64,000 nt of DNA from JBBRHQ01 sp963725315 (GTDB taxonomy: Bacteria; Actinomycetota; Thermoleophilia; Solirubrobacterales; 70-9). Where the stretch lies: the NCBI GenBank assembly GCA_963725315.1, contig CAVRYA010000010.1, positions 333,520 to 397,519 on the forward strand. The letters are read 5' to 3'. Below are positions 1 through 10,544 of this stretch, one piece after another; position 1 is the first letter of the stretch, and every line of letters starts with the position of its first letter. The notes beneath the pieces are model-generated. The model had not been told where the DNA came from. It made no database searches and saw only the letters and a list, made by a program, of their open reading frames with translations. The translations under genes and the position numbers were made by a program.

Positions 1-2341
1 AGCTCACCTCGGGCTCGACCTTCCACTCGGCAGGGCTGGTCGGCCAGCTGCGCGGCTCGGTCTCGCTGACCAAGATGATGATGCACTCGGTCGAGCTCTA
101 CCGGCGCCTCGGCGAGGAGTCGGAGTTCGACCCCGGCTGGGTCGAGTGCGGCGGAATCCGCCTCGCCTCGAGCGAGGAGCGGATGGAGGAGCTGCGCCGG
201 CAGGCCGGCTGGGCGAAGACGTTCGGGCTGCCGCTCGAGCTGATCTCGGCCGAGGAGGCGAAGGAGCTGTTCCCGCTGATGTCGACCGAGGGCGTGCTCG
301 GCGCCGCCTGGCTGCCGACCGACGGCTACCTGGACCCCTCCCAGCTCACCTACGCGCTCGCCGACGGCGCCCGCCGCGGCGGCTGCTCGATCCACACCGA
401 CACCCGGGTAACCGGGATCGAGACCGAGGATGGGCGCGTGCGCAGAGTCCTCACCGAGCAGGGCGATCTCGAGGCCGAGGTGGTCGTCAACGCCGCCGGC
501 ATGTATGCGGCGGAGATCGGGCGGATGGCCGGGGTGCGGGTGCCGATGCTGCCGATGTCGCATCAGTACCTGGTCACCCAGCCCTTCCGCGAGCGCGACG
601 GCGCCCGCCTCCCCACCCTGCGCGACCCCGACCTGCTCGTCTACTACCGCGAGGACGGCGGCGGACTGGTGATGGGCGGGTACGAGCGCCACAGCCGGGC
701 CGCCTTCATGCCCGAGGGCAGCGATCGCTTCGAGCGGATCCCGGCCGACTTCAACGGGCGCCTGCTCGAGGACGACTGGGACCGCTTCACCGAGATCGTC
801 GAGAACTCGCGCCGGCGGGTCCCGGCGATGGACGAGATCACCGTGACCAGGCTGATCAACGGCCCCGAGGCCTTCACCCCCGACAACGAGTTCTGCCTCG
901 GCGAGACCGAGGTCGGCGGGCTCTTCGTCGCCGCCGGGTTCTGCGCCCACGGCCTGGCCGGTGCGGGCGGCATCGGCAAGGTGATGGCCGAGTGGATCGC
1001 CGAGGGGGAGCCCTCGCTCGACCTCTGGCACATGGACATCCGCCGCTTCGGGGCGCCAGTACCGCTCGCCCTCCTACACCCACGCCAGGATCAAGGAGAC
1101 CTACGAGACCTACTACGACATCCGCTACCCCAACCACGAGCGCAGCGCCGGCCGGCCACTGCGGGTGTCCTCTGCAAATGCCTGGCACCGCGAGCACGAT
1201 GCTGCCTTCGGCGAGAAATCCGGTTGGGAGCGGGTCAACTGGTACTCCTCCAACGAGGCGGCCGGCGATCCGCAGCTGCGGCCCGCGCGGCTGGGCCGGA
1301 CAGCACTGGTCGCCGGCGATCGGCGCCGAGCACCTGGCGACCAGGGAGGGCGTCGGGATCTTCGACGAGTCCTCTTTCTCGAAGATCGAGATCGCCGGGC
1401 CGGGCGCGGCGGAGTTCCTCGAGGGCCTCTGCGACAACCGGGTGGCCCGCGAGGTGGGGAAGATCACTTACACGCAGATGCTCAACCGCCGCGGGGGCAT
1501 CGAGTGCGACTTCACCGTCGCGCGGCTCGCCGAGGAGCGCTTCTCGATCGTCACCGGGACCGCCTTCGGCAACCACGATCGCGAGTGGATCCGCAAGCAC
1601 CTGCCCGATAGCTCGGAGGTTCAGGTCACCGACGTCACCTCGCAGTGGTCGTGCTTCGGCGTCTGGGGCCCGCGCGCCCGCGAGCTTCTGGCGCCGCTGA
1701 CCCCGCAGGACCTCTCGAATCAGGCGTTCCCCTATATGACCCTGCGCGAGACCACCGTCGGCGACGTCCCGGTGCGGGCGCTGCGGGTGACCTTCGTCGG
1801 CGAGCTCGGCTGGGAGCTCTACTGCCCCAGCGAGTACGGGCTGGGGCTATGGCGGGCGCTCTGGGAGGCCGGCCGGCCGCACGGTGTAGTGGCCTGCGGC
1901 TACCGGGCGATCGACTCGATGCGGCTGGAGAAGGGCCTGCGGGTCTGGGGAGCCGACATCACCCCCGACGAGACTCCCTTCGAGGCCGGACTCGGCTTCT
2001 GCGTGAAGCTCGACAAGCAGGGTGGATTCATCGGCCGCGAGGCGCTCGCCGAGGCAAAGGAGCGGGGCCCCCGCACGGTACTTCGCTGCCTCACCCTCGC
2101 CGACCCGCTCTCCGTCGGCCTCGGCAACGAGCCGGTGCGGATCGGCGATCGGATCTGCGGCCGCGTCACCAGCGGCGGCTACGGCTACACGCTCGGGCGC
2201 TCGATCGCGTACGCCTATCTGCCGTCAGAGCAGGCAGAGCCGGGCACCGAGGTCGCGGTGGAGATCTTCGGCCGCTGGGTCGAGGGGGAGGTCGCCTCCG
2301 AGCCCCTGTTCGACCCCGACGGGGAGCGGATCAGGGCCTGA
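1..2341 (+). CDS. FAD-dependent dimethylglycine/sarcosine dehydrogenase-like protein with GcvT domain, 5' partial
   Basis: Oxidative N-demethylase of the DMGDH/SarDH family: an FAD-dependent DAO domain oxidises a methylated glycine and a C-terminal GcvT-like domain passes the one-carbon unit to tetrahydrofolate. The reading is open from base 3, before any start, with STFHSAGLVGQLR near the edge, so the N-terminus with the FAD-binding Rossmann motif lies outside the window. The DAO part runs to about base 1030 (VFVAAGFCAHGLAGAGGIGK-like segment near 930-990). The GcvT part runs from about 1290 to the stop (GELGWELYCPSEYG, GFCVKLDKQGGFIGREAL). Two frame breaks interrupt it, one in the G-run at 1050-1053 and one in the C-run at 1282-1284; removing one base at each restores a continuous protein, so I read these as sequence errors. 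Exact substrate (sarcosine, dimethylglycine or another secondary amine) cannot be decided. Confidence 0.85.
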   Translation, partial: AHLGLDLPLGRAGRPAARLGLADQDDDALGRALPAPRRGVGVRPRLGRVRRNPPRLERGADGGAAPAGRLGEDVRAAARADLGRGGEGAVPADVDRGRARRRLAADRRLPGPLPAHLRARRRRPPRRLLDPHRHPGNRDRDRGWARAQSPHRAGRSRGRGGRQRRRHVCGGDRADGRGAGADAADVASVPGHPALPRARRRPPPHPARPRPARLLPRGRRRTGDGRVRAPQPGRLHARGQRSLRADPGRLQRAPARGRLGPLHRDRRELAPAGPGDGRDHRDQADQRPRGLHPRQRVLPRRDRGRRALRRRRVLRPRPGRCGRHRQGDGRVDRRGGALARPLAHGHPPLRGASTARPPTPTPGSRRPTRPTTTSATPTTSAAPAGHCGCPLQMPGTASTMLPSARNPVGSGSTGTPPTRRPAIRSCGPRGWAGQHWSPAIGAEHLATREGVGIFDESSFSKIEIAGPGAAEFLEGLCDNRVAREVGKITYTQMLNRRGGIECDFTVARLAEERFSIVTGTAFGNHDREWIRKHLPDSSEVQVTDVTSQWSCFGVWGPRARELLAPLTPQDLSNQAFPYMTLRETTVGDVPVRALRVTFVGELGWELYCPSEYGLGLWRALWEAGRPHGVVACGYRAIDSMRLEKGLRVWGADITPDETPFEAGLGFCVKLDKQGGFIGREALAEAKERGPRTVLRCLTLADPLSVGLGNEPVRIGDRICGRVTSGGYGYTLGRSIAYAYLPSEQAEPGTEVAVEIFGRWVEGEVASEPLFDPDGERIRA

Positions 2342-2564
2342 GGGATACTGCGGGGAGGAGATCGAAGGCGAGCTCGAGTGGGCCCGCGAGTCCGGTGATC
2401 ACGTCGTCACCTGCCATCGCGGGCGAGCCCGCGGCAAGGAGAGCGGAATCGAAGTGGAGTTTCTCTACGCCTACCTCTGGAGATTTTGCGACGGCCGCGT
2501 TGTCTATTGCAAGTCATTCCTCGACCCCCGGACGCGCTCGAGGCAGCAGGGCTGACGGAGACCT
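2342..2564 (+). pseudogene. 5'-truncated NTF2/SnoaL-like remnant
   Basis: Directly after the dehydrogenase stop the sequence reads GGATACTGCG, the same block that precedes the intact NTF2-like genes at 55601, 57297 and (as ACATACTGCG) 58231. It then goes straight into what resembles the second half of such a protein (EIEGELEWARESGDHVVTC, VEFLYAYLWRFCDGRVVYC). The family's terminal signature is also there, but in a shifted frame: DALEAAGLTET followed by a stop at 2562-2564. The first half, including MSxENVEIVR, is missing. The simplest reading is a deletion between leader and mid-gene, plus a one-base shift near 2530. No start or function is supported. Confidence 0.6.
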
Positions 2565-2576
2565 GAGCACCCTTCC

Positions 2577-3795
2577 TCAGAGGAATCCGGCGGCCGCCTC
2601 GCGGCCGCTGCGAAGCGCCCCCTCCATGAGGCCGTGGTGGCGGCCGCCGAGGTGCTCGCCGGCGAAGGCGAGCGGGCCGAGCGGCCGCTGCAACGGCTCG
2701 ACCAGCTCTGCCGGCGGGGAGACCGAGTAGGCGGCGCCGGCCCAGGGGTCGTCGTCCCAGCGCGAGAGCACGGCGCCGGAGGGCTGCAGTTCGAGCTCCG
2801 GGCGGAGGCGGGCCAGCGAGTCCAGCCATCGCTCAGACCCCTCGCTGACGCCGAGGGCGCCCAGCGCCGCCTCCGAGCCGCTGAAGCAGCTGACCAGTGC
2901 CATCGGCCGCCCGCCCTCACCGGTCGCGGTCCAGGCCCAGTAGCGCTCCGGCACGGAGATCACGGCGCTCGGCTCGACCGCGGCGCGCAGCGGCACCAGC
3001 AGCTTCGCAGCCTGCCCGTATGGCATCCGCTCAAGCGCCGCGGCGGCCGTGCCGGGGAGCGCCGGCTCGAAGGAGATCGCGGCGGCCTGCGGGGCGGGGA
3101 CCGCGATCACGCAGGCCTCGGCCTCGAGCTCCGACCCCGCAGCGGTCGCTACCCGCACCCCTCCCTCCCCCCAGGCGACACGGCACACCGGCTCGGAGAG
3201 CCGCAGCGCCGGCCCGAGCTCAGTCGCGAGCGCCTCGGCGAGGCCCTGGTTCCCGGCCGCGAGGCCCGAGGCGGGCTCGTCGCCGATGTAGGCGACCCCG
3301 GCGAGATCGGTGGCGGGGACGGCGTCCGCCGGGCAGGCCGAGGAGATCTCGACCCGGGCGAGGATCGCCTCGCGGGCGGCGGGGTCGATCTCGAGCCGCG
3401 CCAGCAGCGCCGCCGCCGACTCGCGACCGGTCCCCCCGGGCCGCTCGAGCGCGTCCCCCACCGCCGCGACCGCGCGCTCGAAGGCCTCGGGGTCCACCGG
3501 CGCGCCGCCACGCGGCTCGCGCCGCCCGTAGCGCATCCCCTTCTCGGCGACCTCGAGCCCGAAGCGCTCGGCCATCTCGATCACCAGCGGTGTTGCCCGG
3601 GAGGATGAACTCGGCGCCCAGCTCGATCACCGCCCCGTTCTCGAGCCGCCGCGAGTGGACCCGGCCGCCGACCCGGTCGCGGGCCTCCAGCACGGTGACC
3701 GCGACGCCCTCGCGCCGCAGGGAGTCGGCCGCCGCCAGCCCGGCGAAGCCGGCGCCGACCACTACCGCGCGCTTCGGGCCGGAGGTCCTCCCCAC
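2577..3795 (-). CDS. FAD-dependent amine oxidase (flavin monoamine oxidase family)
   Basis: Flavoprotein of the MAO/amine oxidase family, expected to oxidise a primary or secondary amine to an aldehyde with release of ammonia. The N-terminus has the dinucleotide-binding motif VVVGAGFAGLAAADSL at about residues 10-25, then LEARDRVGGRVHS, which is the usual second FAD contact. The C-terminus has LAFAGEHLGGRHHGLMEGAL, the typical FAD-binding end. Length after correction is about 405 residues, slightly short for the family. A one-base break near 3588 (expected ACCCTGGTG, seen ACCGCTGGTG on the coding strand) splits it in two frames. It starts with GTG immediately after the stop of the GntR-type regulator gene upstream, so the two are probably cotranscribed and the regulator may respond to an amine or its product. 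The substrate is not known. Confidence 0.82.
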
Positions 3796-4506
3796 TCAGA
3801 TCAGCCCGGCGAGGATGTGCTCGGTGCCCTCGATGTGCTTGCGGACCAGGTCGGCGGCCCCCGACGCGTCTCCCTTGCGCAGCAGCCTGACGAATTCGCG
3901 GTGCTGGTCGTTGGAGCGGGCCAGCACCTCCTCGGGATGGGGGATCAGCGAGATCAGCCGGCTCATGTCGCCCTGGACCTCGGTCATCGCCTTGACCAGA
4001 CGCGGCGAGCGCGATGCCTCGGCGACGCCGATGTGGAAGCGGACATCGGCGCGCCCGTAGTCCTCGAACTCCTCCGCGGCTGCCATCTTCTCCACCAACT
4101 CGTCGAGGCGGTCGAGGTCGTCGGCGTGTGCCCTCTCGGCGGCGAGGATCGCGGCGCCCGTCTCGATCGCGACCCGGTAGTCGAGCACCGCCCAGGCCGC
4201 CTCGCCGAGGGGCTCGCCTCCCTGCCCGCGCTCGGCGATCGGAGGACGCTCGGCGACGAAGGTGCCGCCGCTGCGGCCCCGCACCGAGACCAGGTGGCCG
4301 CTCTGGACCAGGGTCGTCAGCGCCTGGCGCAGGGTCGAGCGGGAGATCCTCAGCTCCTTGGCAAGCTCGCGCTCGGCCGGGAGCTGGCTGCCCGGCGCGA
4401 GCAGCCCGACCCGGATCGCGGTGCCCAGCCGCTCGACCGTCTCCTCGAAGGTGGTCGGCGGGCGCACCGGCTTGAACACGGCCTCGAGGGCCACGTCCCT
4501 GGTCAT
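3796..4506 (-). CDS. GntR-family transcriptional regulator, FadR/FCD type
   Basis: DNA-binding regulator with an N-terminal winged helix-turn-helix (LPAERELAKELRISRSTLRQ at roughly residues 40-60, the canonical GntR signature) and a C-terminal all-helical FCD ligand domain containing the Asp/His metal-site pattern (RADVRFHIGVAEAS). I chose the ATG at 4506 (MTRDVALEAVFK) because an upstream ATG at 4563 would overlap zwf and adds residues with no family character. FCD regulators commonly repress or activate genes for organic acids, sugars or amines. It lies between zwf and the amine oxidase in the same orientation and abuts the latter (TGA then GTG), so the amine oxidase is its likeliest target. 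Confidence 0.87.
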   Translation of the reverse strand: MTRDVALEAVFKPVRPPTTFEETVERLGTAIRVGLLAPGSQLPAERELAKELRISRSTLRQALTTLVQSGHLVSVRGRSGGTFVAERPPIAERGQGGEPLGEAAWAVLDYRVAIETGAAILAAERAHADDLDRLDELVEKMAAAEEFEDYGRADVRFHIGVAEASRSPRLVKAMTEVQGDMSRLISLIPHPEEVLARSNDQHREFVRLLRKGDASGAADLVRKHIEGTEHILAGLI

Positions 4507-4543
4507 CGTGCAGACACCGTAAGCGATGCCGCGCATTTGAGCC

Positions 4544-6019
4544 TCAGATTCGCGTCGCCTCACGCCATCGGCGCTCGAAGGGAAGGCGCCAGGTGTTCGG
4601 CGCGATTAACCCGTGGATCGCCTCCGGCCCCCAGGAGTCGGGCGGGTAGGAATGGATTTCCGGGGGTGACTCGAGCAACGGCGTCGAAGCTCCCCAGAGG
4701 CTCTCGATCCCATCGGCGGTCGTGAACAGGGTGTGGTCGCCGTTCATCGCGTCGCGAATCAGCCGCTCGTAGGCCTCGAGCGTGTCGGAGGAGTGGTCGA
4801 GCTCCGCCAGCGAGAACTGCATGCTGACCTTGTTCAACCTCATGCCGGGCCCGGGACGCTTGCCGTAGAAGGAGAGCGAGAGGCGCGAGGACTCGTCCAG
4901 ATCGAAGGTGAGGTGGTCGGGGCCGTAGTGACCGACACCGGACCCCGTCGGAAACATGCTCTTCGGCGGCTCGCGAAAGGCGATCGAGATGATCCGAGCC
5001 CCCTCGGCCAGCCTCTTTCCCGTGCGCAGGTAGAACGGCACTCCCGACCAGCGCCAGTTGTCGATCTCGCAGCGCAGCGCGACGAAGGTCTCGGTGCGGG
5101 AGTCCGGATCGACACCGGGCTCGGAGCGATAGCCCTCGTACTGTCCCCGCACCACGTGCTCGGGGTCCAGCGGGAGCAACGAGCGGAAGACCTTGTTCTT
5201 CTCCTCCGTGATAGCAACCGGTGCCAGCTCGGTCGGCGGCTCCATCGCAACGAAGGCGAGCACCTGCATGAGATGGGTGACGACCATGTCACGGTAGGCG
5301 CCGGTCTGCTCGTAGAAGGAGGCTCGGCCGCCCACGTCGAGCCGCTCGGGAACGTCGATCTGGACATGGTCGATGTGACCGCGGTTCCAGATCGGCTCGA
5401 AGAGCCCGTTAGCGAAGCGGAGGGCGAGGATGTTCTGCGCCGCTTCCTTGCCGAGGAAGTGATCGATGCGGAAGACCTGATTCTCGGCGAAGACGCGGTG
5501 GACGGTCTCGTTGAGCTGGCGGGCGCTCGCCAGGTCGGTGCCAAATGGCTTCTCCATCACGACCCGGGAACGGTCGACGAGGCCGGTCTCCCCGAGGGTT
5601 GCGATCACTTCGGTAGCGGCCCCCGGGGGGATGCTGAGGTAGAAGAGGCGGCGAGTGTCGCGGCCGAGCAGTCGCTCGGCCCTCTCGACCGCCTCCACAA
5701 GTGCACCAGGTCCGGCCTGGCCGCGAACGAATGAGAGGCGCTCGGCGAACTCGTGCATCTGCCGGGACTCGATGTCCTCGCGCCCGAAGGCGGCACAGGC
5801 CTCGGCGGCAAAGCGCCGGAACAGGTCGTCGTCGAGATCCTGTCGCGAAGTGCCGATCACCCTGAACGCGGGCATCAGCCCGGAGCGCGAGAGGTGCAGC
5901 AGGCCCGGCAACAGCTTGCGGCGAGAGAGATCACCGGTCGCACCGAACAGCACGATCACGTGGGGCGAGAGGGGCGCAAGCGCCTCGGTCGGCGCGTCGG
6001 TGGGGCCGGTCGGGGTCAT
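4544..6019 (-). CDS. zwf: Glucose-6-phosphate 1-dehydrogenase
   Basis: First enzyme of the oxidative pentose phosphate pathway: glucose-6-phosphate plus NADP to 6-phosphogluconolactone and NADPH. The N-terminal nucleotide-binding motif FGATGDLSRRKLLPGL is at about residues 25-40, and the active-site signature RIDHFLGKEAAQNI, with the catalytic His-Asp region, is near residue 200. Length of 491 residues is typical. The ATG at 6019 (MTPTGPTD) is preferred to a longer in-frame version starting at 6094, whose extra residues look non-conserved. It is divergent from glnN across a 221-bp gap. No gnd, opcA or devB neighbour is present in the window, so this copy stands apart from a typical actinobacterial tkt-tal-zwf-opcA cluster. 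Confidence 0.95.
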   Translation of the reverse strand: MTPTGPTDAPTEALAPLSPHVIVLFGATGDLSRRKLLPGLLHLSRSGLMPAFRVIGTSRQDLDDDLFRRFAAEACAAFGREDIESRQMHEFAERLSFVRGQAGPGALVEAVERAERLLGRDTRRLFYLSIPPGAATEVIATLGETGLVDRSRVVMEKPFGTDLASARQLNETVHRVFAENQVFRIDHFLGKEAAQNILALRFANGLFEPIWNRGHIDHVQIDVPERLDVGGRASFYEQTGAYRDMVVTHLMQVLAFVAMEPPTELAPVAITEEKNKVFRSLLPLDPEHVVRGQYEGYRSEPGVDPDSRTETFVALRCEIDNWRWSGVPFYLRTGKRLAEGARIISIAFREPPKSMFPTGSGVGHYGPDHLTFDLDESSRLSLSFYGKRPGPGMRLNKVSMQFSLAELDHSSDTLEAYERLIRDAMNGDHTLFTTADGIESLWGASTPLLESPPEIHSYPPDSWGPEAIHGLIAPNTWRLPFERRWREATRI

Positions 6020-6189
6020 CGTCGCTTGGCCGGACCCTAGCCGGACCCCGAAAGGCGCGGCACGGCGGGGGGCGACGCCAGCGGGGCGAAGCAAATTGGG
6101 CGATCTTTGGACGGGGGTACAAGAGGTAGCGGCAACTGCACGGGTACCCTTCGGACCGCTTTTCGTTGGGATGACCCGATTCTCCAGTC

Positions 6190-6212
6190 GCGTGCCCGGT
6201 TCCCGGGCACGC
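6190..6212 (+). promoter_or_regulatory. Perfect 10-bp hairpin in the glnN leader
   Basis: GCGTGCCCGG, a 3-base loop TTC, then CCGGGCACGC form a perfect 10-bp stem. It ends about 10 bases before the glnN ribosome binding site (AGGAGG at 6223-6228). No T-run follows, so it is not a typical intrinsic terminator. It may be an operator palindrome or a translation-controlling stem for the glutamine synthetase gene; which one cannot be told from sequence. Confidence 0.5.
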
Positions 6213-6240
6213 TGCTCTACGTAGGAGGCTTGACACCGGA

Positions 6241-8388
<2,148 letters not shown>

Positions 8389-8396
8389 GGGCCCGG

Positions 8397-8473
8397 GGCC
8401 GCCGGCCTCCCGGGCCGGCGGCCTGCAGCGAGCGGGCGAAAACGGTGTCTATAGCACCGGAATTGCCCGCTCG
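8397..8473. terminator. Nested hairpins between convergent genes
   Basis: Two inverted repeats fill the gap between the convergent stops of glnN and the small gene at 8478. The first is an 11-bp perfect stem, 8397-8407 with 8413-8423, loop of 5. The second is a 9-bp perfect stem, 8429-8437 with 8465-8473, which encloses a 5-bp inner stem (8443-8447 with 8455-8459). Neither has a clear T-run, as is common in high-GC actinobacteria. A bidirectional terminator is the natural reading. Confidence 0.6.
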
Positions 8474-8477
8474 GCGA

Positions 8478-8765
8478 TCAGGCGGTCTGCAGGTTCGCGA
8501 CCTCGAATGAACGCTCTTCGGGCGGGCCCCCGAAGCCGCCCTCCGCCCGCTCCAGCCCGGGCAGCAGCTCCTCGTCGCGGAACCGAACCCAGTCCGCCTC
8601 CGAGTCGAAGATCGCGATTATCTGCCAGCCGTCCGGGGTCGGTCCCGCCGCGTGATAGATCTGCCCCGCCGGCAGGCCTCCATCGGCGGGGTGAACCGCC
8701 GCGATTGATGCCCGGTACTGCTCCTCGGTCCCGCCGGCGAAGTGGTGGGTGATGCCATAGGCCAC
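8478..8765 (-). CDS. Small conserved protein, dimeric alpha-beta barrel/monooxygenase-like fold suspected
   Basis: A 95-residue protein (VAYGITHHFAGGTEEQY... SFEVANLQTA). The pattern GGTEEQYRAS, HAAGPTPDGWQIIAIF and a closing short strand resembles small ferredoxin-like or antibiotic-biosynthesis-monooxygenase-like proteins that carry a 'G-T-x-x-Q-Y' start and a 'P-x-G-W' mid strand. The GTG start at 8765 is chosen because AAAGGAGG lies 6 bases upstream. It sits alone, in the same direction as the ferredoxin oxidoreductase operon, with a 113-bp gap. I cannot assign a substrate; a role in the upstream operon is not indicated. Confidence 0.65.
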   Translation of the reverse strand: MAYGITHHFAGGTEEQYRASIAAVHPADGGLPAGQIYHAAGPTPDGWQIIAIFDSEADWVRFRDEELLPGLERAEGGFGGPPEERSFEVANLQTA

Positions 8766-8878
8766 GCGCTGCCTCCTTTGCTCGTTGAGCGACCCGGGGC
8801 CCAACATATGCCGCCGCGGGGCTGAAGGCAACCACCCCCGCCACCCGCCGCCCACGTGGAGGCAGGCGCGAGTAGCGC

Positions 8879-10531
8879 TCAGATCGTCTCGGGGACCATC
8901 TCGATCGCGCCGCTGGGGCACTCGGCGACGCACATGCCGCAGCCCTTGCAGAAGTCGAGGTCGATCTCGTAGCCGTTGAGGTTGGCGCCGGCCGCCTCGC
9001 TCAGCTTGATCACCGCGTTGTCGGGGCAGACGCCGTAGCAGTTGTCGCAGGAGAAGCAGTTGCCGCAGGAGAGGCAGCGGCGCGCCTCGATACAGCGCGT
9101 TCGACTCGTCGAGGCCGGTGCTTGACCTCGTCGAAGGTCTGAGTGCGCCGGGCCAGCTCGAGCTCCTCGCGATGGGTGCGCGGGGCGTCCGCGTAGTACC
9201 AGGTGTTGAGCGTCTCGAAGGTGGCGAGCTGGTGCCGGCGGCGGCGCCTCGAGCTCGGCCCCGCGCAGCCAGGCGTCGATGTTGCGGGCCGCCTTCTTGC
9301 CGTGGCCGACGCCGACCGTGACGGTGCGCTCCGCCGGCACCATGTCGCCGCCGGCGAAGATCCCGGCGTGGCCGGTCATCATGTTCGGCCCGACCCCGAC
9401 GACGCCGTCGTCGACCTCGATCCCCGGCACGTCGTCGAGCAGCGAGAGGTCGACGTCCTGGCCCAGCGCCAGCACCACCGAGTCCGCCTCGAGCTCCTCG
9501 AGCTCGCCGGTCGGCTGCGGGAAGCCGGTCTCGTCGAGCTCCATCTTCTCGAGCACGAGCTTGCCCTCGTCGGCCTGCTTGATGGTCGAGAGCCACTTCA
9601 TCATCACGCCCTCCTCCTCGGCCTCCTCGACCTCGAAGTCGTGGGCGGGCATCCGCTCGCGGGTGCGCCGGTAGACGATGATCGCCTCCTCGGCGCCGAG
9701 CCGCTTCGCGGTGCGGGCCGCGTCCATCGCCGTGTCGCCGCCGCCGTAGACGACCACGCGCCGGCCCAGCATCGGCTGCTCCTCGCCCTCCATGCTGCGC
9801 AGCAGCGAGACCGCGTCGAGGATGTGGGCGGCCTCGCCGGCGGGGATGTAGGCGCGCTTGCCGATGTGGGCGCCGACCGCGAGGAAGGCGGCGTCGAAGC
9901 CGCCCTCGCGCATGCTCTCCAGCACGTTGGTGACCTTGCGGTTCAGCTCCAGCTCGACGCCCATGTCGAGGATGCGCCTCACCTCGGCGTCGAGCACGTC
10001 GCGCGGCAGGCGGTACTTGGGGATGCCGAAGCGCATCATCCCGCCGGCCATCGGCCCGGCCTCGTGGATCGTGACCTCGTGCCCGAGGCGGGTCAGGTGG
10101 TAGGCGGCCGAGAGCCCGGAGGGCCCGGCGCCGACCACCAGCACCCGCTTGCCGGTCGGCTCGGCGGTCGACCTCGACCGTCCAGCCCTGCCGGATCGCC
10201 TCGTCGCCGAGGAAGCGCTCGACCGAGTTGATCCCGACCGCCTCGTCGAGCTTGCCGCGGTTGCAGGCGGTCTCGCAGGGGTGGTAGCAGACCCTCCCCA
10301 TGATCGCCGGGAACGGGTTGTCCTCCATGATCCGCCGCCAGGCGCGCTCGTAGCCCTCGCCCCCTCCTCCGCCTCGTAGAGCCAGGACTGGATGTTCTCG
10401 CCGGCCGGGCAGGCGTGGTTGCAGGGCGGCAGGCGGTCGACGTAGACGGCGCGCTCGGTGCGCCAGCTGCCGGTCTTGTTGGCGAGGCTGGAGCCGACGT
10501 CGAGGGTGATCGCGAAGGGCTTCTCGCTCAT
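8879..10531 (-). CDS. porD: GltD-like NAD(P)-binding flavoprotein fused to a 2[4Fe-4S] ferredoxin (delta-type subunit of the oxidoreductase)
   Basis: Electron-transfer subunit joining two functions. The N-terminal two thirds is a GltD/NfnL-like pyridine nucleotide:disulfide-type flavoprotein: an N-terminal Cys-rich helix region (CNHACPAGENIQSWLYEAEE and, after a break, GRVCYHPCETACNRGKLDE), a first dinucleotide motif VLVVGAGPSGLSAAYHL, and a second VVVYGGGDTAMDAARTAKRL. The C-terminal 80 residues are a ferredoxin with CLSCGNCFSCDNCYGVCP and FCKGCGMCVAECPSGAIEM, enough for two 4Fe-4S clusters. It is last in the hydrogenase-POR gene string, 13 bp after porB, so it probably carries electrons between the oxidoreductase and NAD(P). 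Frame breaks occur near 10370, 10165, 9235 and 9100; at 10165 one extra C explains it. The symbol is by position and ferredoxin domain only. Confidence 0.8.
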   Translation of the reverse strand: MSEKPFAITLDVGSSLANKTGSWRTERAVYVDRLPPCNHACPAGENIQSWLYEAEEGARATSAPGGGSWRTTRSRRSWGGSATTPARPPATAASSTRRSGSTRSSASSATRRSGRAGRSRSTAEPTGKRVLVVGAGPSGLSAAYHLTRLGHEVTIHEAGPMAGGMMRFGIPKYRLPRDVLDAEVRRILDMGVELELNRKVTNVLESMREGGFDAAFLAVGAHIGKRAYIPAGEAAHILDAVSLLRSMEGEEQPMLGRRVVVYGGGDTAMDAARTAKRLGAEEAIIVYRRTRERMPAHDFEVEEAEEEGVMMKWLSTIKQADEGKLVLEKMELDETGFPQPTGELEELEADSVVLALGQDVDLSLLDDVPGIEVDDGVVGVGPNMMTGHAGIFAGGDMVPAERTVTVGVGHGKKAARNIDAWLRGAELEAPPPAPARHLRDAQHLVLRGRPAHPSRGARAGPAHSDLRRGQAPASTSRTRCIEARRCLSCGNCFSCDNCYGVCPDNAVIKLSEAAGANLNGYEIDLDFCKGCGMCVAECPSGAIEMVPETI

Positions 10532-10544
10532 CGCCGGGCCACCC

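Noticed and set aside
1050..1053. Programmed frameshifting as the reason for split genes
   Set aside because: Breaks occur in many unrelated genes, without a shared slippery heptamer or downstream structure, and are mostly one extra base; sequencing error is simpler.
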